A stretch of DNA of 34,239 bases. It comes from Oscillospiraceae bacterium (GTDB lineage Bacteria > Bacillota > Clostridia > Oscillospirales > Ruminococcaceae). This document shows, piece after piece, positions 23,531 through 30,770 of this stretch (position 1 is the stretch's first letter; each line of letters starts with the position of its first letter). The notes below the pieces were generated by a model. The model searched no databases and was not told where the DNA came from. It saw nothing but the letters and a program-made list of their open reading frames with translations. The stretch is from contig DQFX01000042.1 of the NCBI GenBank assembly GCA_003531585.1, forward strand, positions 1 to 34,239, in the 5' to 3' direction. The translations under genes and the position numbers were made by a program.

Positions 23531-23575
23531 AATAACTGTTATTATTATTTTACCATAAAATAAGGAGATTGTCAA
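23531..23575 (-). promoter_or_regulatory. perR promoter with a Fur/PerR-like operator
   Basis: On the minus strand TTGACA (23570-23575), 17 bases and TAAAAT (23547-23552). The inverted repeat AATAACTGTTATT (23531-23543) covers the likely transcription start near 23540 and resembles AT-rich 7-1-7 Fur/PerR boxes without matching them exactly. Confidence 0.6.
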
Positions 23576-23579
23576 TAGC

Positions 23580-23607
23580 CAAAAGGCAGCGCTTGGCGCA
23601 TTGCCTT
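23580..23607 (-). terminator. Candidate terminator of the CobW-mtnA-deaminase operon
   Basis: On the minus strand AAGGCA-AT-GCG pairs with CGC-TGCCTT (9 bp with a two-base bulge), followed by TTGG. It lies just after the deaminase stop and just before the perR promoter. Confidence 0.45.
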
Positions 23608-23614
23608 ATTTGTA

Positions 23615-24883
23615 TTATCCGCAGATCTCGCGTGTGAGCTTCTCAGCCCTTTCGTAGACTTCGTTCGCGTCAACCGTCGTGAATTTTCCGTTTTCGTAGA
23701 GGATTTTTCCGGCGACCATAGTCATGACTACGTTCTGCTTTGTTCCCGCGTAAACGAGATTCTTCGCAATATTGTGTATCGGCTGCATGTTCGGCTGCAT
23801 GAGGTCGATGACCGCAAGGTCTGCCTGCTTTCCGGGAGCCAGCATGTCGCAGTCTGTAAGTCCCATCGCAAGCGCGCCGCCGGTGCATGCCATTTTCAGC
23901 ACGTCAAACGCCGGGAACGCCGCCGCGTCATTCTCGCGGTACTTCTGCAATGCAGTCACAAGGAACATTTCGCGGAACATATCAAGACAATTGTTGCTTG
24001 CGGCTCCGTCGGTGCCTATCGCCATGCGGTCTATCCCGCGGCGCTTCATCTCGCAGAGGGGAGCGATCCCGCTCGCCAGCTTGAGATTCGACGACGGATT
24101 CGTGACTATCCACAGACCCTTTTCCTTCGCGATACGCATGTCTTCCTCATCGAACCATACGCAATGGAAGCCGCCTCCGCCGTACTCGAGCATTCCGAGT
24201 TTTTCGAAGAACTGCGTCGGGGACAGCCCGTAGCGCTCGCGGCAGCCGTCGGTCTCCGACTTCGTTTCACTTGAGTGCATGTACATCGGAGCCTTGTACT
24301 TCTGCGACAGCTTCGCCAGTCCCTCCAGGGTTCCGCGCTTGGTCGTATACTCCGCGTGGAATCCGAGCTGGTAGCTTATCAGCGGGTCGAAGCGGTTGAA
24401 CTTGTTATACTCCTCCTCGATACCCTCAACTGTTCCGCCAAAATCGTTGATGGAGCCGCACAGAACGCTTCTGTAGCCCATATCGGTGCACGCCTTCGCG
24501 TAGCTGTCCAGCTTCATGTACATGTCAAAGCTGGAAGTTATTCCGCTCGTAAGGTACTCCATGTTGCCAAGCTGAGTGAAAACGTACACCGCCTCCTCGG
24601 TGAGCTTCGCCTCGTGCGGGAAAACCTGCTCATAGAGCCAGTCGTTAAGCGGGAGATCGTCCGCAAAACTGCGCAGGAACGTCATAGCGGTATGAGTGTG
24701 CGCGTTCTTGAATCCCGGAATTATCAGCTTGCCGGTAAGGTCTATCTCGCGGTCGAAACTGCCCTGCGGGATATTCTCAGAGCCTGCGAACGTGATCTTA
24801 TCGCCGTCGGTGTGAAGCTCGCCGGTGATGATATCCTCGCTCTGCATGGTAAGTATTTTGGCGTTGTAAAAGCGTATTTTCAT
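23615..24883 (-). CDS. MtaD-type deaminase (methylthioadenosine / adenosylhomocysteine / 5'-deoxyadenosine)
   Basis: This is an amidohydrolase-superfamily adenosine deaminase of the MtaD/SAH deaminase type, which turns adenosine-type by-products of SAM use into inosine derivatives. The 422 residues have the metal-binding NAHTHTAM near residue 60, the substrate-loop His in LGFHAEYTT, MYMHSSETKSE, the GFHCVWFDEEDM segment and the final metal Asp in GTDGAASNNCLDMF. Its ATG overlaps the mtnA stop by four bases, so the two genes are coupled. Relatives act on methylthioadenosine, adenosylhomocysteine or 5'-deoxyadenosine; the substrate cannot be fixed from sequence alone. Confidence 0.88.
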   Translation of the reverse strand: MKIRFYNAKILTMQSEDIITGELHTDGDKITFAGSENIPQGSFDREIDLTGKLIIPGFKNAHTHTAMTFLRSFADDLPLNDWLYEQVFPHEAKLTEEAVYVFTQLGNMEYLTSGITSSFDMYMKLDSYAKACTDMGYRSVLCGSINDFGGTVEGIEEEYNKFNRFDPLISYQLGFHAEYTTKRGTLEGLAKLSQKYKAPMYMHSSETKSETDGCRERYGLSPTQFFEKLGMLEYGGGGFHCVWFDEEDMRIAKEKGLWIVTNPSSNLKLASGIAPLCEMKRRGIDRMAIGTDGAASNNCLDMFREMFLVTALQKYRENDAAAFPAFDVLKMACTGGALAMGLTDCDMLAPGKQADLAVIDLMQPNMQPIHNIAKNLVYAGTKQNVVMTMVAGKILYENGKFTTVDANEVYERAEKLTREICG

Positions 24884-25929
24884 ATTCCCTCCGAAGCGTA
24901 AAGCCGCTTTAGTGATTCTGTGTATGGATACCGCGCGATTCCCCGCTCGGTGATTATCGCGGTCACAAGTTCCGCGTCAGTCACGTCAAACGCTGGGTTC
25001 CAGCATTTGACCTCCGGCTCAGCGACAGGCTCGGAAAAGAACATGGATTTTATTTCCTCGCCGCTGCGCTCCTCGATCACGATGTCGTCGCCCGTGGCGC
25101 AGCCGAAATCTATCGTCGAGCCAGGGCAGAACACGTAGAACGGTATCCCGTGGAACTTCGCGTTTATCGCCACCGAGCGCGTTCCTATCTTATTAGCGAC
25201 GTCCCCGTTTGCCGCGACCCTGTCGCAGCCTACGAAGCACGCCTGTATCTTCCCCTGCTTCATCAGCAGCGAAGCCGCATTGTCGCAGATGAGCGTCACG
25301 TCTATCCCCGCGTGGTTCAGCTCGAACGAGGTCAGCCTGGCTCCCTGGAGCAGCGGGCGCGTTTCGTCGCTGTAAACGTGGAACTCATAGCCGCGCTCCC
25401 TTCCGAGCAGCAGCGTGCCGAGCCCGGTGCCGTACTCCACCGCCGCGAGCGCTCCCGCGTTGCAGTGGGTGAGTATTCCGTCGCCGCTTTTCACCAGGGA
25501 AAGCCCGTTTTCAGAGATAGCTCGGCAGGTGGCTATGTCCTCGTCGCAAATAGCCGTGCACTCGCTCCGGAGGGCGGAAAGCAGCTCATCCCGGGAACTA
25601 TAGCCGCGTTCCGCGCAGGCTAGCATTCGTTTTACAGCCCAGCTCAGATTTACTGCGGTTGGCCGCGACGAAACGAGGTACTCCCCCGCCCTGCGGAGCT
25701 CCGGCAGAATATCGTCCGATATTTTCCGAGCCAGGACGTACATTCCGAATCCCGCGCAGACTCCTATCGCCGGAGCGCCGCGCACCCGGAGCTTAAAGAC
25801 GGCTTCGTAAAGCTGCTCCGCGGTTTCCAGCCGGAGGTACTCGACCCGGTTCGGGAGCAGAGTCTGGTCAAGTATCTCAACGGCGTTTTCGTCCGCTGAG
25901 AGCCTGACAGTGAAAATTTTTCCGTTCAT
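24880..25929 (-). CDS. mtnA: MtnA-family methylthioribose-1-phosphate isomerase
   Basis: The enzyme converts 5-methylthioribose-1-phosphate (or 5-deoxyribose-1-phosphate in the related DrdI) to the ribulose form. The 349 residues show LRVRGAPAIGVCAGFG, the catalytic Cys in THCNAGALA, the active-site Asp in GCDRVAANGDVANKIGT and the C-terminal NPAFDVTDAELVTAIITERG. Length is typical of MtnA and eIF2B-like proteins. The gene overlaps the upstream GTPase gene by one base (TGATG) and the downstream deaminase gene by four. No kinase or phosphorylase that would make its substrate lies in the operon. Confidence 0.92.
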   Translation of the reverse strand: MNGKIFTVRLSADENAVEILDQTLLPNRVEYLRLETAEQLYEAVFKLRVRGAPAIGVCAGFGMYVLARKISDDILPELRRAGEYLVSSRPTAVNLSWAVKRMLACAERGYSSRDELLSALRSECTAICDEDIATCRAISENGLSLVKSGDGILTHCNAGALAAVEYGTGLGTLLLGRERGYEFHVYSDETRPLLQGARLTSFELNHAGIDVTLICDNAASLLMKQGKIQACFVGCDRVAANGDVANKIGTRSVAINAKFHGIPFYVFCPGSTIDFGCATGDDIVIEERSGEEIKSMFFSEPVAEPEVKCWNPAFDVTDAELVTAIITERGIARYPYTESLKRLYASEGI

Positions 25930-26876
25930 CAGCTAAAGTATACAAGCTCGCTGGGAGCCGCTTCGGTTTCCTTTATCTCAGCCGCGTTAAGCACTGGACC
26001 TTCGCCCTTGTAAGCCGACTGCTTCTCGGCGATGATCCTTCCTGTTACTTCCACCCATGCACCGTCCTTGAAGTCGGCGGCGTTCGGAGCCTTTACCAGA
26101 ATCCCGACTACCTGGATATCGTTCGCGCAGCAGGTCATTGCGCGGCGGGAAATAACAAAGTACCCCTTCGGGACGTTAGACGCGCGGAACACCATGCCCC
26201 TTACGCGTACGTTTCTGTTGAGATAGCGCTCGGTGTTGCTCATAACGTCGATATACCACAGACCGAAGTCGTCGTGGATTATCTCGATTGGGTCTGCGTT
26301 CAGGTCGTAGGGCATCTCGTCGTCGCCCTGGAAGCCCTGTTCAATTGAGCCGTCGGTGTACTCGAACATCATGTCGATCTTCGGGTTAAGAGCCTTTATG
26401 CTGCGGCGGAGCGTCTTTTTGTCGACCTTGTTTTTCTCGCAGCGGTTGAACACTACTATGTCCGCGATCGAGAAATTATCGGACAGAAGCTGGCGCATGT
26501 TGTTCATATAAACCTGGTACTTGGAATGATCCACGAACATGAAGATCTGGTAGAATATCCAGTCCTTTGGTGCCTTCTGCGCCATCGTGCGGAGGCTCCA
26601 CATGCCGTTGTACTCAAGCATTATCTGGGTCGGGCGGTGCTTCTTCACCAACTCGCTGAGGTGCTCGGGATTAAATTCCTCCTCGTCCTCGATGAACTCC
26701 ACCTCTGCCTTTGCAGCCTTGAGGATATCGGGCGCGTACTCGACCTCGCCCTCCTCGCAGGCAATTATAAGGGTGCGCTGACCCTTAGAGAACTGCTTGT
26801 CGCTTATCGTGTCGAGGATAAACGAGGTCTTTCCGCTCTCAAGAAAGCCCGTTATCATATATACCGGAAGCTCCAT
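25929..26876 (-). CDS. CobW-like GTPase fused to a YcgQ/DUF1980-like domain
   Basis: The first 200 residues are a CobW/G3E-type GTPase: Walker A GFLESGKT at 10-17, a segment MLEYNGMWS in the place of the CobW metal and switch region, and NRCEKN as the likely base-binding motif. The hallmark GCxCC metal motif of CobW chaperones is missing; the stretch reads IIACEEGEVEY. From about residue 217, a beta-rich domain with RNVRVRGMVFRAS, VISRRAMTCCAND and WVEVTGRI resembles the end of YcgQ (TIGR03943/DUF1980), a metal-stress-linked protein normally encoded beside CobW. The role is unknown; metal delivery or sensing is an inference. AGGAGG precedes the ATG. Confidence 0.75.
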   Translation of the reverse strand: MELPVYMITGFLESGKTSFILDTISDKQFSKGQRTLIIACEEGEVEYAPDILKAAKAEVEFIEDEEEFNPEHLSELVKKHRPTQIMLEYNGMWSLRTMAQKAPKDWIFYQIFMFVDHSKYQVYMNNMRQLLSDNFSIADIVVFNRCEKNKVDKKTLRRSIKALNPKIDMMFEYTDGSIEQGFQGDDEMPYDLNADPIEIIHDDFGLWYIDVMSNTERYLNRNVRVRGMVFRASNVPKGYFVISRRAMTCCANDIQVVGILVKAPNAADFKDGAWVEVTGRIIAEKQSAYKGEGPVLNAAEIKETEAAPSELVYFS

Positions 26877-26907
26877 TTTGCTCCTCCTGTCATTATCTTA
26901 AAATAGT

Positions 26908-26939
26908 ACCGTGCCCGGAGTTTTGCCCCCGGGCGCGGT
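26908..26939 (-). other. Hairpin between the two GTPase genes
   Basis: On the minus strand ACCGCGCCCGG pairs with CCGGGCACGGT with one mismatch and a 10-base loop. No T-run follows, so it could be an RNA processing or stability element within the operon. Confidence 0.4.
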
Positions 26940-26957
26940 GTTCGCTTTTGTGGAAAA

Positions 26958-28112
26958 TTAAACTCCGAAGAGCGCCTTGATCTTGTCCTCGGCGAGCTTT
27001 GCGCCGATCACGCACATTCTGCCGGTGACGTCAGCCGATCCGGTGCGTACCTCGTACTCCTCGGGAACAAAGTCGAAATGGTACCAAACGCCGTCAGCGC
27101 CTGCAACGATGCCCTTAGCGCGGAGTACTGTGCCGTATTCCTCGCCGGACAGCTTGGACAGGGCGTTCTCAAGCTCTTCCCTGGTGAACTTCTTCGCAGT
27201 CTCAACGCCGAAGTTGGAGAATACCTCGTCGGCGTCGTGACCGTGGTGATGGTGGTGATGTCCGCAGCCGCACTCGCCGTCGTGGTGGTGATGTTCGTGC
27301 TCGTCCTCGTCGTGGTCGTGGTGGCAGCATTCGTGGTCATGATGGTGCTCATGCTCGTCATCATCATGGTCGTGATGGTGGTGGCAGCACTCGTGATCGT
27401 CATCGTCATGATGGTGGTGATGCTCGTGGTCATGGTCGCACTCATCGTCGTCATCATCGTGGTGATGTCCGCATACCGGGCAGATCCCCTCGTCCTTGAG
27501 CAGCTCCTCTGCAAAGCTGTTCTTGATCTCCATTGCCTCAAGGATCTGCTTGCCGTTGATGTCGTCCCACGGAGTGGTTACGATGGTAGCATGCTCGTTG
27601 AGCTGGCGGATCATCGCAAGAGCCTCAGCGAGCTTGTCCTCGGAGAGCTTCTGAGAACGGCTGAGTATGATGGTCTTTGCAGTTTCTACCTGGTTCTTGT
27701 AGAACTCGCCGAAGTTCTTCATATACATCTTGATCTTGGACGCGTCAACTACGGTTGTGTAGGTGTTCAGCACCAGGTCGTCATTCTGAACGTTCATGAC
27801 AGCCTTGAGCACGTCAGACAGCTTGCCGACGCCGGACGGCTCGATAAGGATACGATCCGGGTGGAACTGCTCGAGCACCTGCGCCAGAGCCTTGCCGAAA
27901 TCACCTACCAGAGAGCAGCAAATGCAACCCTGGTTCATCTCTGTTACCTGTATGCCGGCGTCCTTCATGAAGCCGCCGTCAATGCCGATCTCGCCGAACT
28001 CATTCTCGATAAGCACCAGCTTCTCACCGGCGTAAGCCTCCTTTAAAAGCTTCTTGATAAGGGTAGTCTTACCTGCTCCGAGGAATCCGGAGAACACATC
28101 TATCTTTGTCAT
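26958..28112 (-). CDS. CobW-family metallochaperone GTPase with a long His/Asp/Cys-rich insert
   Basis: This is a G3E (CobW/ZNG-type) GTPase predicted to deliver a metal, probably zinc, cobalt or nickel, to target enzymes. In the 384-residue protein the Walker A is GFLGAGKTT (9-17), the metal motif GCICC is at 62-66, and EPSGVGKL and SRSQKL follow. Residues 211-293 are a metal-binding tract with 36 His and 9 Cys, starting with CPVCGHHH. The C-terminal CobW domain (VLRAKGIVAGADGVWYHFDF) follows it. I chose the ATG at 28112, which has GAGGG eight bases upstream, over an in-frame start 18 codons earlier. It leads a four-gene operon. Confidence 0.9.
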   Translation of the reverse strand: MTKIDVFSGFLGAGKTTLIKKLLKEAYAGEKLVLIENEFGEIGIDGGFMKDAGIQVTEMNQGCICCSLVGDFGKALAQVLEQFHPDRILIEPSGVGKLSDVLKAVMNVQNDDLVLNTYTTVVDASKIKMYMKNFGEFYKNQVETAKTIILSRSQKLSEDKLAEALAMIRQLNEHATIVTTPWDDINGKQILEAMEIKNSFAEELLKDEGICPVCGHHHDDDDDECDHDHEHHHHHDDDDHECCHHHHDHDDDEHEHHHDHECCHHDHDEDEHEHHHHDGECGCGHHHHHHGHDADEVFSNFGVETAKKFTREELENALSKLSGEEYGTVLRAKGIVAGADGVWYHFDFVPEEYEVRTGSADVTGRMCVIGAKLAEDKIKALFGV

Positions 28113-28128
28113 TTTAAAATCCCTCTTT

Positions 28129-28141
28129 CTGTAAATTACAG
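28129..28141. promoter_or_regulatory. Palindromic operator candidate in the CobW leader
   Basis: CTGTAA-A-TTACAG is a perfect 6-1-6 palindrome about 25-37 bases downstream of the predicted transcription start. Its spacing resembles Fur/Zur-type operators, and a further hairpin (28141-28160) adjoins it. Confidence 0.4.
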
Positions 28142-28172
28142 CCTTCTGACGAACAGAGGCTTCCAACTTTAT

Positions 28173-28201
28173 ATTTTAGCACACTTTATTTAATAAGTCA
28201 A
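28173..28201 (-). promoter_or_regulatory. Sigma-A promoter of the CobW-mtnA operon
   Basis: On the minus strand TTGACT (28196-28201), 17 bases and TAAAAT (28173-28178), with an extended -10 (TGC). The leader is about 54 bases. Confidence 0.7.
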
Positions 28202-28213
28202 GTGCCGGAGTTG

Positions 28214-29104
28214 CTAATTAATCTGAGAGTTATGTGAATTCCGGTACCCAAGGTAGTCAACGAACCGCTTTACAGCCAGCGGAGCCGTCTCGTGGTTTCT
28301 CATAACAAAGCAGATATCCAGGAAGGCGGGTTCGGCAAGGCTCCGTATTTCCACATTATAGGGAATGCGTTTCAGTATAAGCGCCGGGAGTATCGCAAGA
28401 CCCAGGCCGCATTCAACCATGGACATCACTGCGTAGTCGTCCAGCGTTTTGAACTGGATATCCGGAACAAGTCCGCGCCGCTCGAACAGCTCGGAAACTT
28501 CTCCCCTAGCTCCGCGCTCAAGAAGCATGAACGGACCTCTGCAAAGCTCCTCGATGGGTACCGCGGAGTGCTCCGCAAGCGGGTGTCCCTTCGGGAGCAC
28601 CGCCATCAGCTCGTCGCGCTCCAGCACCGTGGAATCAAGGTCAGGCTGTATCGGTGAGCATATGAAACCGCAGTCGACCCTTCCGTCGCTTATCCACTGC
28701 TCTATCTCGCCGTAGTCGCCTATAAGCAGCTCGTAGTCGATATTCGGGTAGTCCTGCCTGAAACGGCTGATTATACGCGGCAGCCAGTGCTCCGCAACGC
28801 TTGCTATGGTCCCTATGCGAATTATTCCTGTCTGAAGCCCTTTCAGGTCGTCGATCTGCATTTGCAGGCGGCGGTAGTCCTCGCAGACGCTTTTTGCATA
28901 AGGCAGCAGCGTAAGCCCGTCGGAGGTAAGGCGAACTCCCGCGCGGCTGCGCTCAAGGAGCTTCACGTGCCACTCTGTTTCGAGGTCGTTTATCATGCGG
29001 CTTATTCCGGACTGCGAATAATTTAACTGCTCCGCCGCTTTTGTGAAGCTGCCGCATTCCACCGTCCTGATAAACGCCATATATTTAAGCAAATTTGAAT
29101 CCAT
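28214..29104 (-). CDS. LysR-family transcriptional regulator
   Basis: This is a LysR-type regulator, a tetrameric DNA-binding protein that responds to a small effector. The 296 residues comprise the N-terminal winged helix-turn-helix (MAFIRTVECGSFTKAAEQLN, then SQSGISRMINDLE, about 9-42) and an effector-binding domain starting at about 90 (GIIRIGTIASVAEHWLP). It is divergent from the MFS transporter gene at 29336, the classic layout for a LysR regulator and its target. Its own sigma-A promoter lies at 29172-29200. The effector is unknown. Confidence 0.9.
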   Translation of the reverse strand: MDSNLLKYMAFIRTVECGSFTKAAEQLNYSQSGISRMINDLETEWHVKLLERSRAGVRLTSDGLTLLPYAKSVCEDYRRLQMQIDDLKGLQTGIIRIGTIASVAEHWLPRIISRFRQDYPNIDYELLIGDYGEIEQWISDGRVDCGFICSPIQPDLDSTVLERDELMAVLPKGHPLAEHSAVPIEELCRGPFMLLERGARGEVSELFERRGLVPDIQFKTLDDYAVMSMVECGLGLAILPALILKRIPYNVEIRSLAEPAFLDICFVMRNHETAPLAVKRFVDYLGYRNSHNSQIN

Positions 29105-29136
29105 ATGTCCCTTTCATGCGGAAATATCATCTTTAG

Positions 29137-29154
29137 CTGAATCTTAATCCGGTT
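29137..29154. promoter_or_regulatory. AACCGGATT element in the lysR leader
   Basis: On the minus strand the sequence AACCGGATTAAGATTCAG repeats the core of the MFS operator at 29278-29294, with AAGATT inserted. It lies about 11-28 bases after the lysR transcription start, a possible autoregulation site. Confidence 0.4.
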
Positions 29155-29171
29155 TTATTATCCATGTAAAT

Positions 29172-29200
29172 ATGATACACCAAAAGCGCCGCGATGTCAA
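29172..29200 (-). promoter_or_regulatory. Sigma-A promoter of lysR
   Basis: On the minus strand TTGACA (29195-29200), 17 bases and TATCAT (29172-29177). Confidence 0.7.
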
Positions 29201-29271
29201 GCATTCGCCGCAGTGTGAACTTCACTAAAAATACCCTGTGAATGCGCCGGAATTTTCGTAGATTTTGGCGA

Positions 29272-29300
29272 TTGAATTCTGAACCGGATTCAGATATAAT
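29272..29300 (+). promoter_or_regulatory. MFS promoter with an inverted repeat filling its spacer
   Basis: TTGAAT (29272-29277), a spacer consisting entirely of TCTGAACCGGATTCAGA (29278-29294), and TATAAT (29295-29300). TCTGAA and TTCAGA are perfect inverted arms. A protein bound here would contact the same DNA as RNA polymerase. Confidence 0.7.
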
Positions 29301-29335
29301 TAATCGACAAATCGACAAAAAGAAAGGGCAGCTCC

Positions 29336-30532
29336 ATGAAAAAAAATAAATACCAGCTCACGATGTACGCCTGCTTTATAGGATACATCGTACAGGCTAT
29401 AGTAAATAATTTCCTGCCGCTGCTGTTCGTTACATTCCAGAAAACCTACAGCATTCCGCTGACGCAGATAACGCTGCTAATTACGCTGAATTTCGGAATT
29501 CAGCTCGTTATTGATATGCTTTCAGCAGGATTCGTTGACAAGATAGGCTACCGAGCTTCGGCGATAATAGCGCATGTATGCTCCGCAGCCGGGCTCGTCC
29601 TCCTGACAGTCCTGCCGGAAGCGTTCCCCGACCCGTTCGCCGGAATTCTGATCGCCGTATTCATTTACGCCATCGGCGGCGGGCTTATAGAGGTACTGAT
29701 AAGTCCGATACTCGAAGCCTGCCCCACCGACAACAAGGAAAAGGCTATGAGCCTTCTGCACTCCTTCTACTGCTGGGGACATGTCGGAGTAGTTCTTATT
29801 TCCACGCTGTTTTTCACACTGTTCGGCATTGAGAACTGGAAGATCCTCGCGGTCTGCTGGGCTGTGGTTCCGGCTGTTAACATTATTCTGTTCGCGAAGG
29901 CTCCGATATATTCCCTTCACGAGGAGGGCGAGACCGGACTTACTCTGAAACAGCTTTTTACCCGGAAAATTTTCTGGGTAATGATGCTGATGATGCTCTG
30001 CGCAGGAGCAAGCGAACAGGCGGTGAGCCAGTGGGCCTCCACGTTTGCGGAGCAGGGTCTCGGCGTAAGCAAGACTATCGGCGACCTCGCAGGGCCTATG
30101 TCTTTTGCCGCGCTGATGGGGCTTTCTCGTCTGCTGTACGGTAAATTCGGCGACAAGCTCGACCTCGACAAATTCATGAGAATGAGCTGTCTGCTTTGCA
30201 TTGCCGCGTATCTCTGCATTTCGTTGGTTCCGCTTCCGGCTGTGGGACTTGTCGGCTGTGCGGTTTGCGGCTTCTCGGTCGGGATAATGTGGCCGGGTAC
30301 GTTCAGCAAGGCTTCCGCTGCGGTCAAGGGCGGAGGTACGGCTCTGTTCGCAATGCTGGCGCTTGCCGGGGACGTAGGCTGCTCCGGCGGACCTACGCTT
30401 GCAGGGTTCATTTCCGGGTGCTTTAACGGAGAGCTACGCGCCGGTATCCTCGCCGCTATCGTTTTCCCTGTCCTGCTTCTCATCGGGATACAGCTTGCAA
30501 AGATGCTCGCAAACAATTCAGCAGACAAGTAG
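29336..30532 (+). CDS. Major facilitator superfamily transporter
   Basis: This is a 12-helix membrane transporter of the major facilitator superfamily. The 398 residues have the hydrophobic pattern of two six-helix halves. The motif between helices 2 and 3 reads GFVDKIGYRAS, in the place of the MFS GxxxDxxGR(K/R) signature, and the second half has LLYGKFGDKLDLD. The gene starts MKKNKYQLTMYACFIGYI after AAAGGGCAG, and is probably controlled by the divergent LysR regulator. Substrate (sugar, acid or drug) cannot be told from the sequence. Confidence 0.87.
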   Translation: MKKNKYQLTMYACFIGYIVQAIVNNFLPLLFVTFQKTYSIPLTQITLLITLNFGIQLVIDMLSAGFVDKIGYRASAIIAHVCSAAGLVLLTVLPEAFPDPFAGILIAVFIYAIGGGLIEVLISPILEACPTDNKEKAMSLLHSFYCWGHVGVVLISTLFFTLFGIENWKILAVCWAVVPAVNIILFAKAPIYSLHEEGETGLTLKQLFTRKIFWVMMLMMLCAGASEQAVSQWASTFAEQGLGVSKTIGDLAGPMSFAALMGLSRLLYGKFGDKLDLDKFMRMSCLLCIAAYLCISLVPLPAVGLVGCAVCGFSVGIMWPGTFSKASAAVKGGGTALFAMLALAGDVGCSGGPTLAGFISGCFNGELRAGILAAIVFPVLLLIGIQLAKMLANNSADK

Positions 30533-30603
30533 ATCCGGCGGCTTTACAGATAACGCCTTCAGATTATTAGGGCATATTTGAAGCGAACCAATTCCGGCTA
30601 TAA

Positions 30604-30628
30604 CACAAAATCACTCCTGGATTTTGTG
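30604..30628. other. Hairpin downstream of the MFS gene
   Basis: CACAAAATC and GATTTTGTG form a perfect 9-bp stem with a seven-base loop. No T-run follows. Confidence 0.4.
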
Positions 30629-30653
30629 CCCGACAGCAGAACTTTTGATATAG

Positions 30654-30686
30654 AAAAAGGACGCCTTCTGAAAAAGCGTCCTTTTT
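30654..30686. terminator. Bidirectional terminator between the MFS and anti-sigma genes
   Basis: AAAAAGGACGC (30654-30664) and GCGTCCTTTTT (30676-30686) form a perfect 11-bp stem with A and T runs on both outer sides, so it works for both convergent genes. Confidence 0.9.
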
Positions 30687-30770
30687 GTTGATCAGAGTAC
30701 GGCCTGCGCTGAGTATACAGCGCTACAATTCCTTTTGTAATACGGGTTTGCGGTTCAGAACCAAACCCCG

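Noticed and set aside
27234..27482. Repetitive GTGGTG/ATGGTG-like DNA that could suggest a repeat array or CRISPR
   Set aside because: The repetition is explained by His and Asp codons of the CobW tract; no regular spacers or direct-repeat period exist.
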